DNA from: Sthenelais limicola
Taxonomy: Eukaryota > Annelida > Polychaeta > Phyllodocida > Sigalionidae
Assembly (NCBI GenBank): GCA_942159475.1
Contig: OW804094.1
Location: forward strand, 134,898,755-134,962,754
Length of the DNA stretch: 64,000 bases
Direction of reading: 5' to 3'
This document shows positions 11,340 to 22,900 of this stretch, one piece after another. The notes beneath the pieces are model-generated. The model was given only the letters and a program-made list of their open reading frames with translations. It had not been told where the DNA came from and made no database searches. Positions within the stretch are counted from its first letter, which is position 1; each line of letters starts with the position of its first letter. The position numbers and the translations under genes are program-made.

Positions 11340-14300
11340 TTAATGCTTATATACAAGGAAGGAAGCCGTCCCGGAGTATTTGGCTGCGAATGCTCGACCG
11401 TCCGGGGTGGGGTCAGTGAAGGCCAGGTCCAGTTTTCTTAGCGGGAATCCAAGAAGGAAATTTGCCCTGAAATGAAAACGGGTGAAATCTATTACCCCTG
11501 CAGTAGTACACCGATCATGGGAACATCATCCACATTCATTTTATGCTAGAAAACTTTTTAAATTACTTGTACGTAAACAGACATTAGACATTATCATACT
11601 AATAAATTGTGAAAAAATAGTTGGATCAATTTAAATTAGCCAGACGAAATTGTACTAAACAAATCGTCGATATAGCGAATCTAACTACTCTGTACGCATT
11701 AACTTAAGATTTAAAACCAATTCACTTGATTGAATCATGCCAAAAATATGGAACATTTTCGAGAATAAACGGAATCAATTCTTGTAAGTTAGGGCCTCTA
11801 TTAAATGATGATGATCATATAATATAGAACTGATTTAAAGGCAATTTACCTGACACAGTCTATGAGTTTGGATGCGATATTTTTCCTCCTTTCAGTCCTC
11901 ATGACCCAGATACGATTGACGCCACATCTGACTTTCTGGGGCGTCATGCTGCAGCACCAGGGCTTCAGGGGCGTCTTGTCATCTCCACTGTCCGTCTTCT
12001 CAGATCCTGGTAGCACCCGGTATGCCTAGCAACAGATAAAGGTCCAGAAGACATTAAATAGTTGATTAGATAATCAGAATAATGAAGTTCATCTTCACCT
12101 TTGGAGAGGATATCAGTAGGGTTTGGGGAAGGGGAAGGGGTACCCTCCTTAAGAAAACTGAAAACAATACTGATTAAATGGTGCATTTGATATCCAGTAT
12201 TGTCTAAATACCTAATAGGATCATTTCGAAAGTGTCAATGCTATGTGTCTAGATCTAGAGTCCCTTAGTGAGTGTTGGGTCCATCCCAGGTCCACCTCCC
12301 TGCTACACCATGGTGACGGAGAGGGGTGGACTGAAAACCGCTGGTGTGCCAGGGACCTGTCACTGGTCTCATGCTTCCATTAAAGATACAGGATGGAATT
12401 TGACCCCAGGAAAGACCCGGTCTTTTAATGGAGGGAGGCCCACCCACTATACCGCACCACTGACGGGACCAGGGTAACCAAAAGCAGTGGCACATGCTCC
12501 CTGTGTCTGGCCCTACTAGGGCTGGGTAGACACTAAGCAATGCTAAAGGACTATGATATACTGTAATTGTAGGGACAGAGTGGAGTTTAATGGAGAAGAA
12601 AATTTGAAAATGTTATGGAGATTCTGGATTTATTTGGAAGCATGCACATTATGGAAATTCATTAATTCGTGGAAGACTGGCATCCCTGAATGAACAAATG
12701 AAATTTAATCAAAATTATAGGTACAAAATGATCAGTGTCTGGGAGGTGGCATCATTTGGTGGCATAGACTACAATACTCAGGTTTATACATCCTCCATTC
12801 AGCAGGGCTACCTCCCTGCGCTTACTCAGCCATACTATAGATTAGTAGAATCTCGCCCCTGGCTTGATAGGGTGGGTTTATAGCGCTTAAGGCTAAAAAG
12901 TTTACTTTCAAGAATTTCTGGTCGTAACGTTAGTTAAATCGGGGTTAATGGAATGTGAAAAAGGTTTTGACTAAGGTACCTGAGATATCTTTTCTGCCAC
13001 GCAAAATCCAACGATCTGCTTTTCTTCCGAAATAAACATAAACGTCTGCAATAAAAAAGGCAATATTCAATAGAGATAGCCTAAATACTCACTGATATAC
13101 TCGTATAATTATGTAAAGATAAAGAAACAGTTATATGGGGTATCTCGATATATATAACTGTTCTATAACAAATGTATACTCCCCATGTTAGACTTAGTCA
13201 CTCTGTAGTTAGCTCATTTATTTTATTGTAGTCTCCCAGTAAAAGATTAATGATTTCTTAGATGATCTCATCCCTATTATATTTTTATAATATATTTTTA
13301 CAATATCTGTTATAATGCTCTGGAAGACTTGAACCTGCTCAGAAGTACATCTCAGTCTAGGCCCAAAGATGAAAGAGTCCCTTCAAACGGAGGGAAAGCC
13401 TCTCGCTTCAAACGGCCAAGTGCCAAGATCGCAAAATGTCATTATAATCCCATTAGAACGCCTAGTCCAAGTGTTAGGCGGAAGGCCAGGAAACAAATTA
13501 GCGAAGTAGGCGTCCAATCAGTCATACATGATTCTTATCTGATCAGAGGGTTTGGGCGCTGATCTATTTGTTCTTCTGGTTATTTTTGACAAATAAAATT
13601 ATTATTTTGTAATATAGCTTCTTATATCAGGTAGAAAAGGGAGTAAGATAAGACAAAGACGTAGGGCCTACCTTCGAGTTCACGCCGATTGCGTTTGCTT
13701 CAACAACAAAACCAAGGTCTTCATCCACGATTTTTTTCACAGCCAGCACCTAAATAAACGCAATTTAATAAAATCATCCATTGCAAAAAAAGGTAGAAAA
13801 TCGACTTTCAACGATAGGCTAAATCTATGCAAAGGTTTAGGAGCATCGTAATTACCTTTCTCATTGCAATCTTCTCATCAGGCATCACAACTATGATTCG
13901 ACTGCCATCAGCCATTTCTTGTAGCACGGTCTCCTTTTTCCAACCCTGTAATGTATCATTTTGTATTTATAATTAAATATACGGTTTCAACATTTTCTAA
14001 AACCGACTGAAATATGAAATGTTAAACTACAAGGAGTGAGTGAGATTAGTTGCTTTACGCCCTTATCAACACATTTTAGATGGTTATATCAAGGGCGGGA
14101 GAGCTGAAAGGGAGGCAGTTTATGCTCTTACCCAGGAAATAGAGATAGAGAAGAAGGGAGAGAGAGAGAAGAGGAAAAGAGACAGAAAGGCACTTTAAGG
14201 TCATTATCATACTAATAAAAAAAATATTAAATGGTGAAAATTAGTTGGATCAATTTAAATTAGCCAGACGAAATTGTACTAAACAAGACAGAATGGCACT

Positions 14301-17300
14301 TTATGGTCATACCCAGGACCATGTGTAAAACTACTAAATCAACTGTAATAAACCTATGATTACTTTTAATAATTAATTCTGACCCACACACTGTAGTAAA
14401 TTAGGGACAATATACTGGAAGACCTGGATTCATATTCAGACGTTTGGCTCCTATTTCCAGCCTTAGACACAAATAAATAATGTTTTGAATTGAATTAAAT
14501 CGAAGGGTGTACAAAGTCTGAGCTCAGCTAGAAGGAAGGGGTATTTGACCGAATTGCTTCATTCAACTTACAGAAAATTTCAGTACGGTGAAAACTTTGT
14601 TGTGGAATTTGGTGTGCATTGCTTCATCTGAGGGTTCGCCGTGATTATACGTCATTCCACACGATTCACACACCACCGCACCTTTCAACGTCTGGCCGAA
14701 GTCCTGAAATATAAGTTATAAGTCAGATATATTTAAACCCACCTCATTTGAAATTATACTTATATCAAAATATACTTTTAAATTAATTGGAATGAAGTCA
14801 GAAGAGCATGTCGTCAAAATATCAAGTGTCATTCCCCACATTTTGAAGAGCAAATGAACACAATGTCATGAAGCAATAATTTCCTGACAACTTTTCCCTA
14901 GATTTAGAAATTTCATACTTTCCAACAATTCGAGCTAATCATTTACAAGTTTTAATTAAATGGATTCAAAATTAAGTATATTTTCCCGAGCGAATCGTCT
15001 CTATATTTGGCAACTATAGAATTCCCAAAATATTGAGGTAAATGAATTGAATGTGATTTAAATAAAAAAAAAACTCACCAGAGTCATTTGTTCCTTGCCG
15101 TCTTTACCCACTAAGGACTTGAGTCTGGAGGCAGATCGCGTGCCTCGGCCGCGGCGTCTGGAGTCAATAGGAGAAGAAGTGGCGGAGCTGCAAACACAAA
15201 CATACAGATCATTAGCACCAGACATTGCGTAATCGTTACTGGAAAATCACAGTTAAAAGAGTGTTGCAGCAGAAGTTACATTGAATTTAATGGTTAATAA
15301 CAATTACGCAACTGGGCATCGTTATTCTTCAGGGATTCACATTGGGTTGTCAAAAATACTGAAAATATTTAATTTAGAAAATAGCGAATTCTTATTATTT
15401 AAAGCCCTCTACTACCGGTACAGAATATGATTTAAAGACAAACATTTTGATCACTCAAAACAATCAGATTATGAGAATTTGGGTTAAATATTGACGAAAA
15501 TTTGGTTATAAAATGGTGGCATTTTTGAGAGATTTGAAAATTTTTCGAAGTTTTAAATTACTGATTTCTGAAGCAGAAGACTTTCATTCCTGAATTTCTT
15601 AACTTTTACATGACCTTTCGTAACATTATCGTAAAGTAACGATACCATACCTTGTGCACCACAGAAAACTATCTCAATACATGTACACTAAATAAAAACT
15701 TATATATGCCAATATGGGTCAGATCGCCTAAAAATGTACAATCGGCAGGTCTACACATTTAGTAAATTCTGCTTAATTAGACAGAAAAATGATAAATGAT
15801 AGTGATATTGGGATATTGGGTTGATTTGAAATATCTGTTTGGTTAGGTCGAACTGTATTTTAGACCACATTTCTGTCTAAATTTGGGTTTTTTGAGACGA
15901 TTGGTGAACGTGAATTGTACATTTTCTGACGACCTGCCCCATATATAATGCTTCGCCAATTAGAAGAAAAGGCTCTGAATCGACTAAGAACATTAATAAA
16001 GAGAGTAAAGAAGTTCCATTAAAAGCAAAGTCTGTTAAGGAAATCAAAGCGAACTGGAGATATTGCTACGTTATATCCAAAGGAAAATCGTACCTAGATT
16101 CAGAGACAGCTCTTGAGGTTTTGGAGTTGAATATTCCATAAAACTTTGGTTTAACTTCAGGGATTTCAACAGACGGATCAACACCCTCACCGTCCACACT
16201 GCCGGGGCTAGTGCATCTAGACGACAGATCAGAAGGTTCAGTCACGAATCGAACTGAATCATCACAAGCACTGCTGCTATCGAGATTCCTTTGCTCAGTG
16301 GAGGAGCAATTGACAGATTTACTTGTTGTGCTGCTCGAAGGAGAATCATCCTGCTCCAAGGGTCGAGACACAATCGGAGTTTCAGCCTCAGCTTCAGGTC
16401 CATCATCATCATCATCTCCAAAGTCCCAGTCGGAGGGAGAGAACAGATCGGGAGAATTGGGATTTTTGGAGGAGCTTATAACCTCACGAACAACTTTGAG
16501 AGAGGGCGTTTTAACTGGAGACGATCTGGTTCTCGCAGCTTTTACCGGAGACGCCCTGGTTCTCCCAGATTTTACCGGAGAAGATCTAGTTCTCGCGGCT
16601 GGGCAGTCGTCTTCGTCCGGCAGACTATGAACTACTGGCTTCCTTGGACTTCTCGGTTTCGATGTTTGGGGTTGAGTGGTTTTAGCCTTTGACAAATTGG
16701 GTGGCACAAATTGATTGTTGCGTAAGAAAGCTGGCTTCTCGGGCTCTTCTTTAGATTTTGATGAGATGCCTCTGGGCTGGTATGTAAGTTTTAAACCACG
16801 TCGCTTCTGAACAACAGCAGCAGCTTTCTTACCGCTATCAGTCTTCCTTCTACTCTTAAAGAACTTCTGGTCTTTTCTACTGGGAGAATAGATCCTGGTT
16901 TCTGTTTTGATTTTATTTTTTGATGGAGAGAAGTATGAAGTTGGGCTTAGTTCTTGTAAGGGGTTCTTCTTCTTATAGCAGGTTGTCTTAGAAGACAGGG
17001 GCTTTTTAGGAGTCTTTTTAGCCTCTTTCTTCTTTGACTTTTTCAGAGATGCAGCAGGCGATTTCTTTAAGGCAGGCATCTTCGGTTCCTCTGGGGGAGC
17101 TTCATTTTCACCACTCTCTTCGCTTGATTTTCCCCAATCTTTTAACTTTTTCCTCTGGAGGGGATTCAGGTAGGTAGCCCTCCCTCGTCCGTAGAAAGAC
17201 TTTGCTTTTACTTTCATTGGAGAATTCTCTTCTTCGTCCGGCGAGTCTCTCTTCTTCTTAGCGGGAGAAGGGTTGTCATCTGGATAAACCATTCGTCGTT

Positions 17301-18271
17301 TTGCCCCAGATGCTCTCCCATGACTAGCAGATCTGGAAGGAAGGTGCAGAGGTGTAACTTGTAAGCATAAATGTGCCGTGAGACATCATGACGGAAAAAA
17401 GCAACTTAAACGTTCATCAATGCATGTTTCTCACACCTTCATCTAAATTCACGAGTCGTCGATTTCCATATTATATTAGAGAAAGCAATATCAAAACAGT
17501 AGCACAGGGAATTTCGATATACGAATACAGTACATATATTCAGGTCCTCATTATATATCTATTTAAAGTAAAAGAATACCAAATATTTGCACTTCACTGA
17601 AACTATTTGGTACATGGGCTACATTCTTTTTTTGATATAAAAAGAAGCTTGTAATTAGACTGGGTTTACATTGACATAATCATAATGTATAATTAGTAAG
17701 GGTGAGACAGGGAGATCAAATTAAATTGAATTAGTACTATAGTCTGTCCGAAAAGTAGTTGACACGTGATTCCTTAGTCCCTTTAAGGGGAGGGAAAAGT
17801 GGGGGATTTTTTACTTCAAACTATTGCCCCCTGAATCGCCGTTTGCGATCGACCATGACCAAATGTACAGCTGTCCTGTATTGTGCTGTCTCTGTTCTAT
17901 CAAAACAGTAGCACAGGGAATTTCGATATATGAATACATATATTCAGGTATATATGTAGGCCACGTACCCACGCAGCTGTTGTTCTGCTTAAAAGGAAGG
18001 AAGAGCTGGTTATACTGGCCCTGGTTCTCAATGGTTGATTGCAATGAGCGACTCGCTGGGCGAAGAGTGGACAGGTCCTTGTCATAAATAGAAATCACAA
18101 TCTCCCATTTTTCCCTCTCCTTAAAGGCACTAAGGAATCACGTGTCAACTACTTTTCGGACAGACTATACTGGTCGAAATGTTCGTTGCCTTACCTCTCA
18201 GATTTTCCAGACACACGCGGGCTGACGGATGATGCACGAGTCAAACGATTAAAAGGAACTATGGAGGCCAT
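11340..18271 (-). CDS. ESCO: ESCO1/2-type cohesin N-acetyltransferase (Eco1 family), complete
   Basis: Minus-strand coding exons, in order: 18195-18271, 16094-17332, 15079-15187, 14572-14703, 13856-13945, 13672-13749, 12980-13045, 11850-12025, 11340-11466. All phases fit, giving 697 aa. The family acetylates SMC3 of cohesin to establish sister-chromatid cohesion in S phase. Residues 27-438 are a basic, Ser/Pro-rich disordered tail, including three SPVK repeats. A C2H2 finger follows (Cys487, Cys490, His505, His509; VCESCGMTYN), then the acetyltransferase domain: IVGFCVAEKISQ, AYRVLPG, CGVNRIWV and DPTPDGRAFA. The 66-bp exon 12980-13045 is easy to miss, but without it the acetyltransferase core strand is lost. 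The Ser that follows CG(I/V) in family members is Asn here. The exon with the chosen start is open further upstream to a possible acceptor at about 18353, so a longer N-terminus cannot be excluded. ESCO1 and ESCO2 probably both derive from this single type. Confidence 0.93.
11586..11663. repeat. Dispersed repeat, copy 1
   Basis: A segment of about 78 bp containing attatcatactaataaa, agttggatcaatttaaatta and gccagacgaaattgtact. It recurs near-identically at about 14205-14286 in another ESCO intron. No ends or target duplication could be defined. Confidence 0.7.
12255..12535. repeat. GC-rich island in the last ESCO introns, unidentified
   Basis: About 280 bp of clearly GC-richer sequence inside an AT-rich intron. 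It is open for 69 codons on + and 91 codons on -, but neither product resembles a known protein or continues ESCO. It is probably an old repeat, with part-inverted words near its ends (gggtccatccc, ctgggtagac). Confidence 0.3.
13353..13563 (-). mobile_element. Family B MITE copy 2, in an ESCO intron
   Basis: Begins cagtctaggcccaaagatg and contains aagcctctcgc, gtcattataatcccattagaacgcc, gccaggaaa and gcgaagtaggcgtccaatca. Its right end is decayed (gtttgggcgctga). It lies in the opposite orientation to copy 1. Confidence 0.85.
14205..14286. repeat. Dispersed repeat, copy 2, next to a purine-rich tract
   Basis: Same orientation as, and nearly the same sequence as, the copy at 11586. It follows an A/G-only tract (about 14144-14190, gagaaagaag-type) in an ESCO intron. 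Confidence 0.7.
15715..15941 (+). mobile_element. Family A MITE copy 1, in an ESCO intron
   Basis: Starts tgggtcagatcgcc, ends gacgacctgcccca. It has the family core: acacatttagtaaattctgc, atctgtttggttagg, gaactgtattt, ggattggtgaa-type and aattgtacattttctgac. Family A copies have imperfect terminal inverted repeats of about 28 bp and no coding capacity. Confidence 0.9.
17489..17544. repeat. Fragment related to the inside of the element at 17742
   Basis: About 50 bp (tatcaaaacagtagcacagg through catatattcagg) recur at 17899-17948 inside the long-TIR element. This suggests a remnant of an earlier copy, or local gene conversion. Confidence 0.65.
17742..18165. mobile_element. 424-bp element with TIRs of over 50 bp and TA duplication (Tc1/mariner-like MITE)
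   Basis: The left end gtctgtccgaaaagtagttg and the reverse complement of the right end agree over about 53 bp with two mismatches, then more loosely for about 20 bp. TA flanks both ends (17740-17741 and 18166-18167). The interior has no transposase. It lies in the first ESCO intron, immediately downstream of exon 1. High arm identity implies recent activity. Tc1/mariner is inferred only from the TA duplication. Confidence 0.85.
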
Positions 18272-19906
18272 ACTTCCCAAGCCCGTGTTTAGTCGCAAGT
18301 TCCTAAGGCCAGGCCCCTGTTTAGTCCTAGAGGCTACACGCGACACCTGCAAATATTAACGAATAACGTGAGTGTCTGTAAACTTGTACTGGAGTGTTGT
18401 TGGGTTGTGGTGGGCTCGTCTCCAAGTCAGTCCTCCATCCCCGGGCCCCTACCGTGGGTCCACGTAAAACTAAAAGCCTTGAGGTAAGCACGACAGGAAT
18501 GTCTAGGATTTGTGTTTTCAGGCCTTTGGCAAAAGGCTGAAAAAACAAATCCCACATAACCAATTCATATGGAAGCCCCAAAGGCAAAGCCAAGACTGTG
18601 GGGCTTCCATACGAATTGCCTCAATTGGTTATTACAACTTCCCGTCGTTTGTTGTTGAATCAACGCTAGCTTTTAGGCCCACAAGATAAAACAATCCAGA
18701 CATCAAAGGGGAAGCACAATAACGAATTCGTAGTGAAGAGTCAAAACATTTGTTAAATTTAAATCCCAAACACCACATAGGAAGAGTCAAAACAATAGGC
18801 TGAAAACACCAACCACCTGCTGGAAACGGAGCGACGGTACCATTTCCTGCGCGTACATTTATAAATAAAACTATATTATCACTTCTCTACTTTTTGATTA
18901 ATAGAACGAATAGCCTTGGGTTTTTGTGCAGAGCACAGTAAGTGGTCAGAATGCAGATTCTTATACTTCCTATGTTTCACTACTATATAGAAATAACCTT
19001 AATCTACAATGACATAGATGAAATAGGAATTTCCACATTAACACATAAGCCATGATATTATACTTTATTATGTCTTTAAGCATTACTAACCATTATGAAT
19101 TTATTATGTCAGTCGTGTTAGTAGGCCTACTGTTATGTAACTTATGTAAGGTGGGCACTGACATTTCGCCCTGAGTTATTAATATTATGGAATGAGAAAT
19201 AAAACAACTACAATTAGTTGACAATGCTATTACTAATAAAACAGTTAGACATTGGAGTCATACATAGGCTCATAGCACGACAAAGTTGTAGTTGACATGG
19301 GGGTTGGGGAAAACCTTGTCGATGGCGATGCACGCTGTATCTTCCCCATCACTGGCTCATCATCAGCCGCTGAGCCAGGCACGTAGGCTGTGCCAATATT
19401 TTGGTCTGCAACACCGGACACTGAGTGAAGGTTTTGGGGAAAGATAACGAATAAATAAAGCCCAAGAACCTGAAGGAACTTCGGGAAACTAGAGTCATCA
19501 GGTTGACAATACAAAATATGAGCATAAACTGAACTTACTACACAATTTCTGTCAGAGAAACTGCTATTTACAACCAGTTGTTATCCTTCAGCAATGGTGA
19601 TTTCAGACTTGGCGGGAAGTGTTGACTTTCACAAGGTCAAGGCCATATTTTACGCTGGTCCCCTGCTAATTTTCCTTTGGGAAAAGACAGTAATCCCATT
19701 TATTTGCTTTCTTACTTCTTTCGTCAAAATGAAGGACATTCTCTGAAATGCATATTCCCAGAAAATAATTAAAATCTCAGAAAAATCTGATCGAAAGTGA
19801 ACCGGAAAGTGAAACCTGGTGGTGACATCACTAACTGAAATCAGCGGACTGTCCGGCTTGTTTGCTGGAGAACTTAGCTTGATATCTACTTATATATTTT
19901 CACAAC
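18272..19906. promoter_or_regulatory. Shared intergenic region between divergent ESCO and CCDC25
   Basis: About 1.6 kb separates the ESCO and CCDC25 start codons, which are transcribed away from each other. Both 5' UTRs and the promoters must lie here; no TATA box is obvious. It also holds an inverted repeat at 18558-18632 and a GC-richer open stretch at 19257-19520. Confidence 0.6.
18558..18632. repeat. Inverted repeat (hairpin) upstream of ESCO
   Basis: The arms caattcatatggaagcccca and tggggcttccatacgaattg are separated by about 17 nt. An outer ataaccaatt / aattggttat pair extends the dyad. It could be a small foldback element or a structured 5' leader. Confidence 0.7.
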
Positions 19907-22900
19907 ATGGTGTTTTTTTTCACTAGCAACGGTAAGTGTACCTCTACTTTAATAGTTGATTAGATCAGAGAGACCAGTTGCTTCTACAATCAAGAAATCT
20001 AATAGTTTCCTATTATCGCTCATTATCCTCGCCTGCTCTACGGGCACTCGGCATTGCAATTCAAGCTGCGTGTAGGCCTAAACTGCGTATTGTTTCATTA
20101 AAATGTTCACGTCTGATTGTGAGAATAGTTAACTTCCTGTGCTCCTACGCCTTTTTCTCCTGCTACTGTGGATGGTATGGGCCTTTGGCCACTTAGGATT
20201 ATATTTTACATTAATTAGAGTAGACTACACAACAATGAACTGTGAGTGTGACAACTTTCAGTGAGTGACACTGATAATGACATGGCCACTGACCAACTAA
20301 GATAGGCACAATTAGCATTGGGATAACCTAAATACGGTAGCCTACAATATATTACAGTACAACAATTACATTAGGCCAGAAATGTGTCATATTAGGCTAA
20401 CCCAGAAATGTGCTACTAGAAAAAATAAGCAGGTAGTGTTTCCTTTACTTGTCTGTGACAATGTTTAACTTAAAATATGTTCCAATAAACAATAGTAATG
20501 TTAATCCTCATGTTGATTGATCACATTCTATTCCCATAATTTAAGTACAGGGGCAAGTCAAGGTTCTGATAATAAGTGAGCCTTATTGGTGTCAAAAAAA
20601 CACATGATAACACACTCTAAAATAAGCTCTGAAATGTTTTGTTGACAAACACGCTTATCAGACGTATCACCTGGAATTTAATGCAACCTGCGTCAGAAGG
20701 TTGATACTCGATCATGCTCTATTTCTGTTTCTTTTCATTTCAGTGGTCTCCCCACCGTATGTCATCTATGTTGGAATTGACAAACACGAAAGTATGAATC
20801 TTAAGTCTCTTTAATAGTTTAATCATTATAAATGTACATTGAAGAATAAAATATTAATCAGTATAAAAGAAGCTATGAATTACCTTTTGATTCCAATCCA
20901 AAGATTTGTAATCATTGTCCCCTTGAAGACTGCGACGGAAGGTCCTGAGATGGACTATGTTTATCCCCAAATAGTACCTAATTTTGATGTACTTTATTGA
21001 TTTATAGATGAAGAATTGATTAAATGGGGATGGCCGGAAGATATTTGGTAAGTGTGAATTCAGCGTTTCTCTGTCTTGCGTTATCACAACAACTTATTGT
21101 CAATACTAAAGTATCAATCTCTACTATCTCTACTCTGAGGCGTAATGTTATGCAGAATAAACCATTTAAACGAACAAACGGCTCCGTGTAGAGTGCATGA
21201 AAGGTAAAGAGGTAAAACAATATTTAAATGCTTTTGAATGCTCTCAAAACAGAGATGAAGGGTGCGAGGTATTAACATTATCAGGTGGTCAACTTTACAT
21301 CCTTGATGTACGTGCACTTTGAGACTCGCACTTGATTTGTACCCATTCCCCGCATAGGAAGCCTTTTGACAAGTCATCTAGCCCTGTATTGGCTTCTCAC
21401 ATCTAGACTGCATCCTCTGCATATGTCTCTGTATGTAGTTTAATTACCAAAGTACCTGATGGTTGATCTTATCTACTTATATAGGTTTCACGTGGACAAA
21501 CTCTCATCTGCCCACGTATACGTCAGGCTACGCAAGGTATGTAATTTTATTGATGAATTCGGTTGAATATATTACAATACTCTTTATTATTTAATCTCAA
21601 TTCATTAAACATCTGACCAGGGTTATGAAGAATTGTCAATCCGCTCGTATAATAATAAGTACAGAATATAAATCTTAAGTAAATTTTAAAAAACACACAC
21701 GCATAAAACTCATTCATAACAATACGGAAAGTCATGTTGCCAATTTATTTTTATTTAAGGGGGAAACAATAGATGATTTGCCTATGGCGGTTGTCGAGGA
21801 TTGTGCCCAACTAGTAAAAGCCAACAGTATTCAAGGTAAACGAATTTATCCCCGTTCCTTTCAATATAATTGTTTTTCTAAGATAAACATTAACTTCGAT
21901 ATCATTGTCACCACCGTCAACGTCACTGACCCTTCTTGACATTCATGAAAAAACGACTATAGATATTCAACTCCCACGTGTTTGCCCTATATAAAACTCG
22001 TATTCTGTAACTTTGGCTCTATGACACAAGAAAAAGTGTTCTTTGACTCCCTAGTGCGTATAAAAGACCAATGGCAATTCATATTCTCGTTTTCAGGTAA
22101 CAAAGTCAACAACGTCGACGTTGTGTACACATTGTGGGCTAACTTGAAAAAGACCGCGGGTATGGATGTTGGGCAAGTAGGATTCCATAAACAAAAAGAG
22201 GTAATTTTCCAACATTGTTTACTCGAAATCTTTGTCCCTGAAGGAAGGGAATCATTGTGCACGTGAACTGAACATTCTATTGTAATATGTGTAGAGTCTT
22301 TGCCTAGATCAATGGATCATGCTCTAATCGGTTATGTGTATCATTGATTCCTTAGTTGGTTTAAATATGGTAGAGGGAATGGGTTTGATTCCTCCTTGAG
22401 ATCCTGCAGTTCTTTCAATATGTGCCGCTTTCATAATCCAAAATATAGCAGACAACCGGGTCGTGTACAGCACATTCTTTATATCCATCTCTGCTAGTAT
22501 ATTTCATGACCTTTTTATTATTATCTTATGTTGTTTCGGGCAAATACATTAACATTTATTTAATCAAATCCATTGTGTCGTGTCATTCCAATTTCAGGTT
22601 AGGAAAATTCATGTAGAAAAGAGAATTAACGAAATAGTAAATCGTCTTAACAAAACGAAAGAAGAAAAACATCCAAACTTGAGGGAAGAAAGAGAAGAAA
22701 GGGATCGGAAGGAAAGGGAAGATCAAAAAGCTAAAATGAGGGCCCAAAAGAAACAAGAAAAGGAAGAAATGGAGCAGAGAGCGAAGGACGCAGAAGAAAG
22801 GTACACTGATTTTGCAAATGTAGAAATATACAGACCCATGACCCTGAACTTCAATTTAAAAAAATCTCTCGGTCTTCGGACGTATTATTAAGTAGTTATC

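Noticed and set aside
16211..16692. Two + strand open frames (139 and 133 codons) over the ESCO tail exon
   Set aside because: They are antisense to a validated, low-complexity coding exon; openness follows from its Ser/Pro/Lys codon bias.
17388..18098. Several open frames on both strands around the ESCO first intron
   Set aside because: They fall within the long-TIR element and its fragment; none resembles a transposase.
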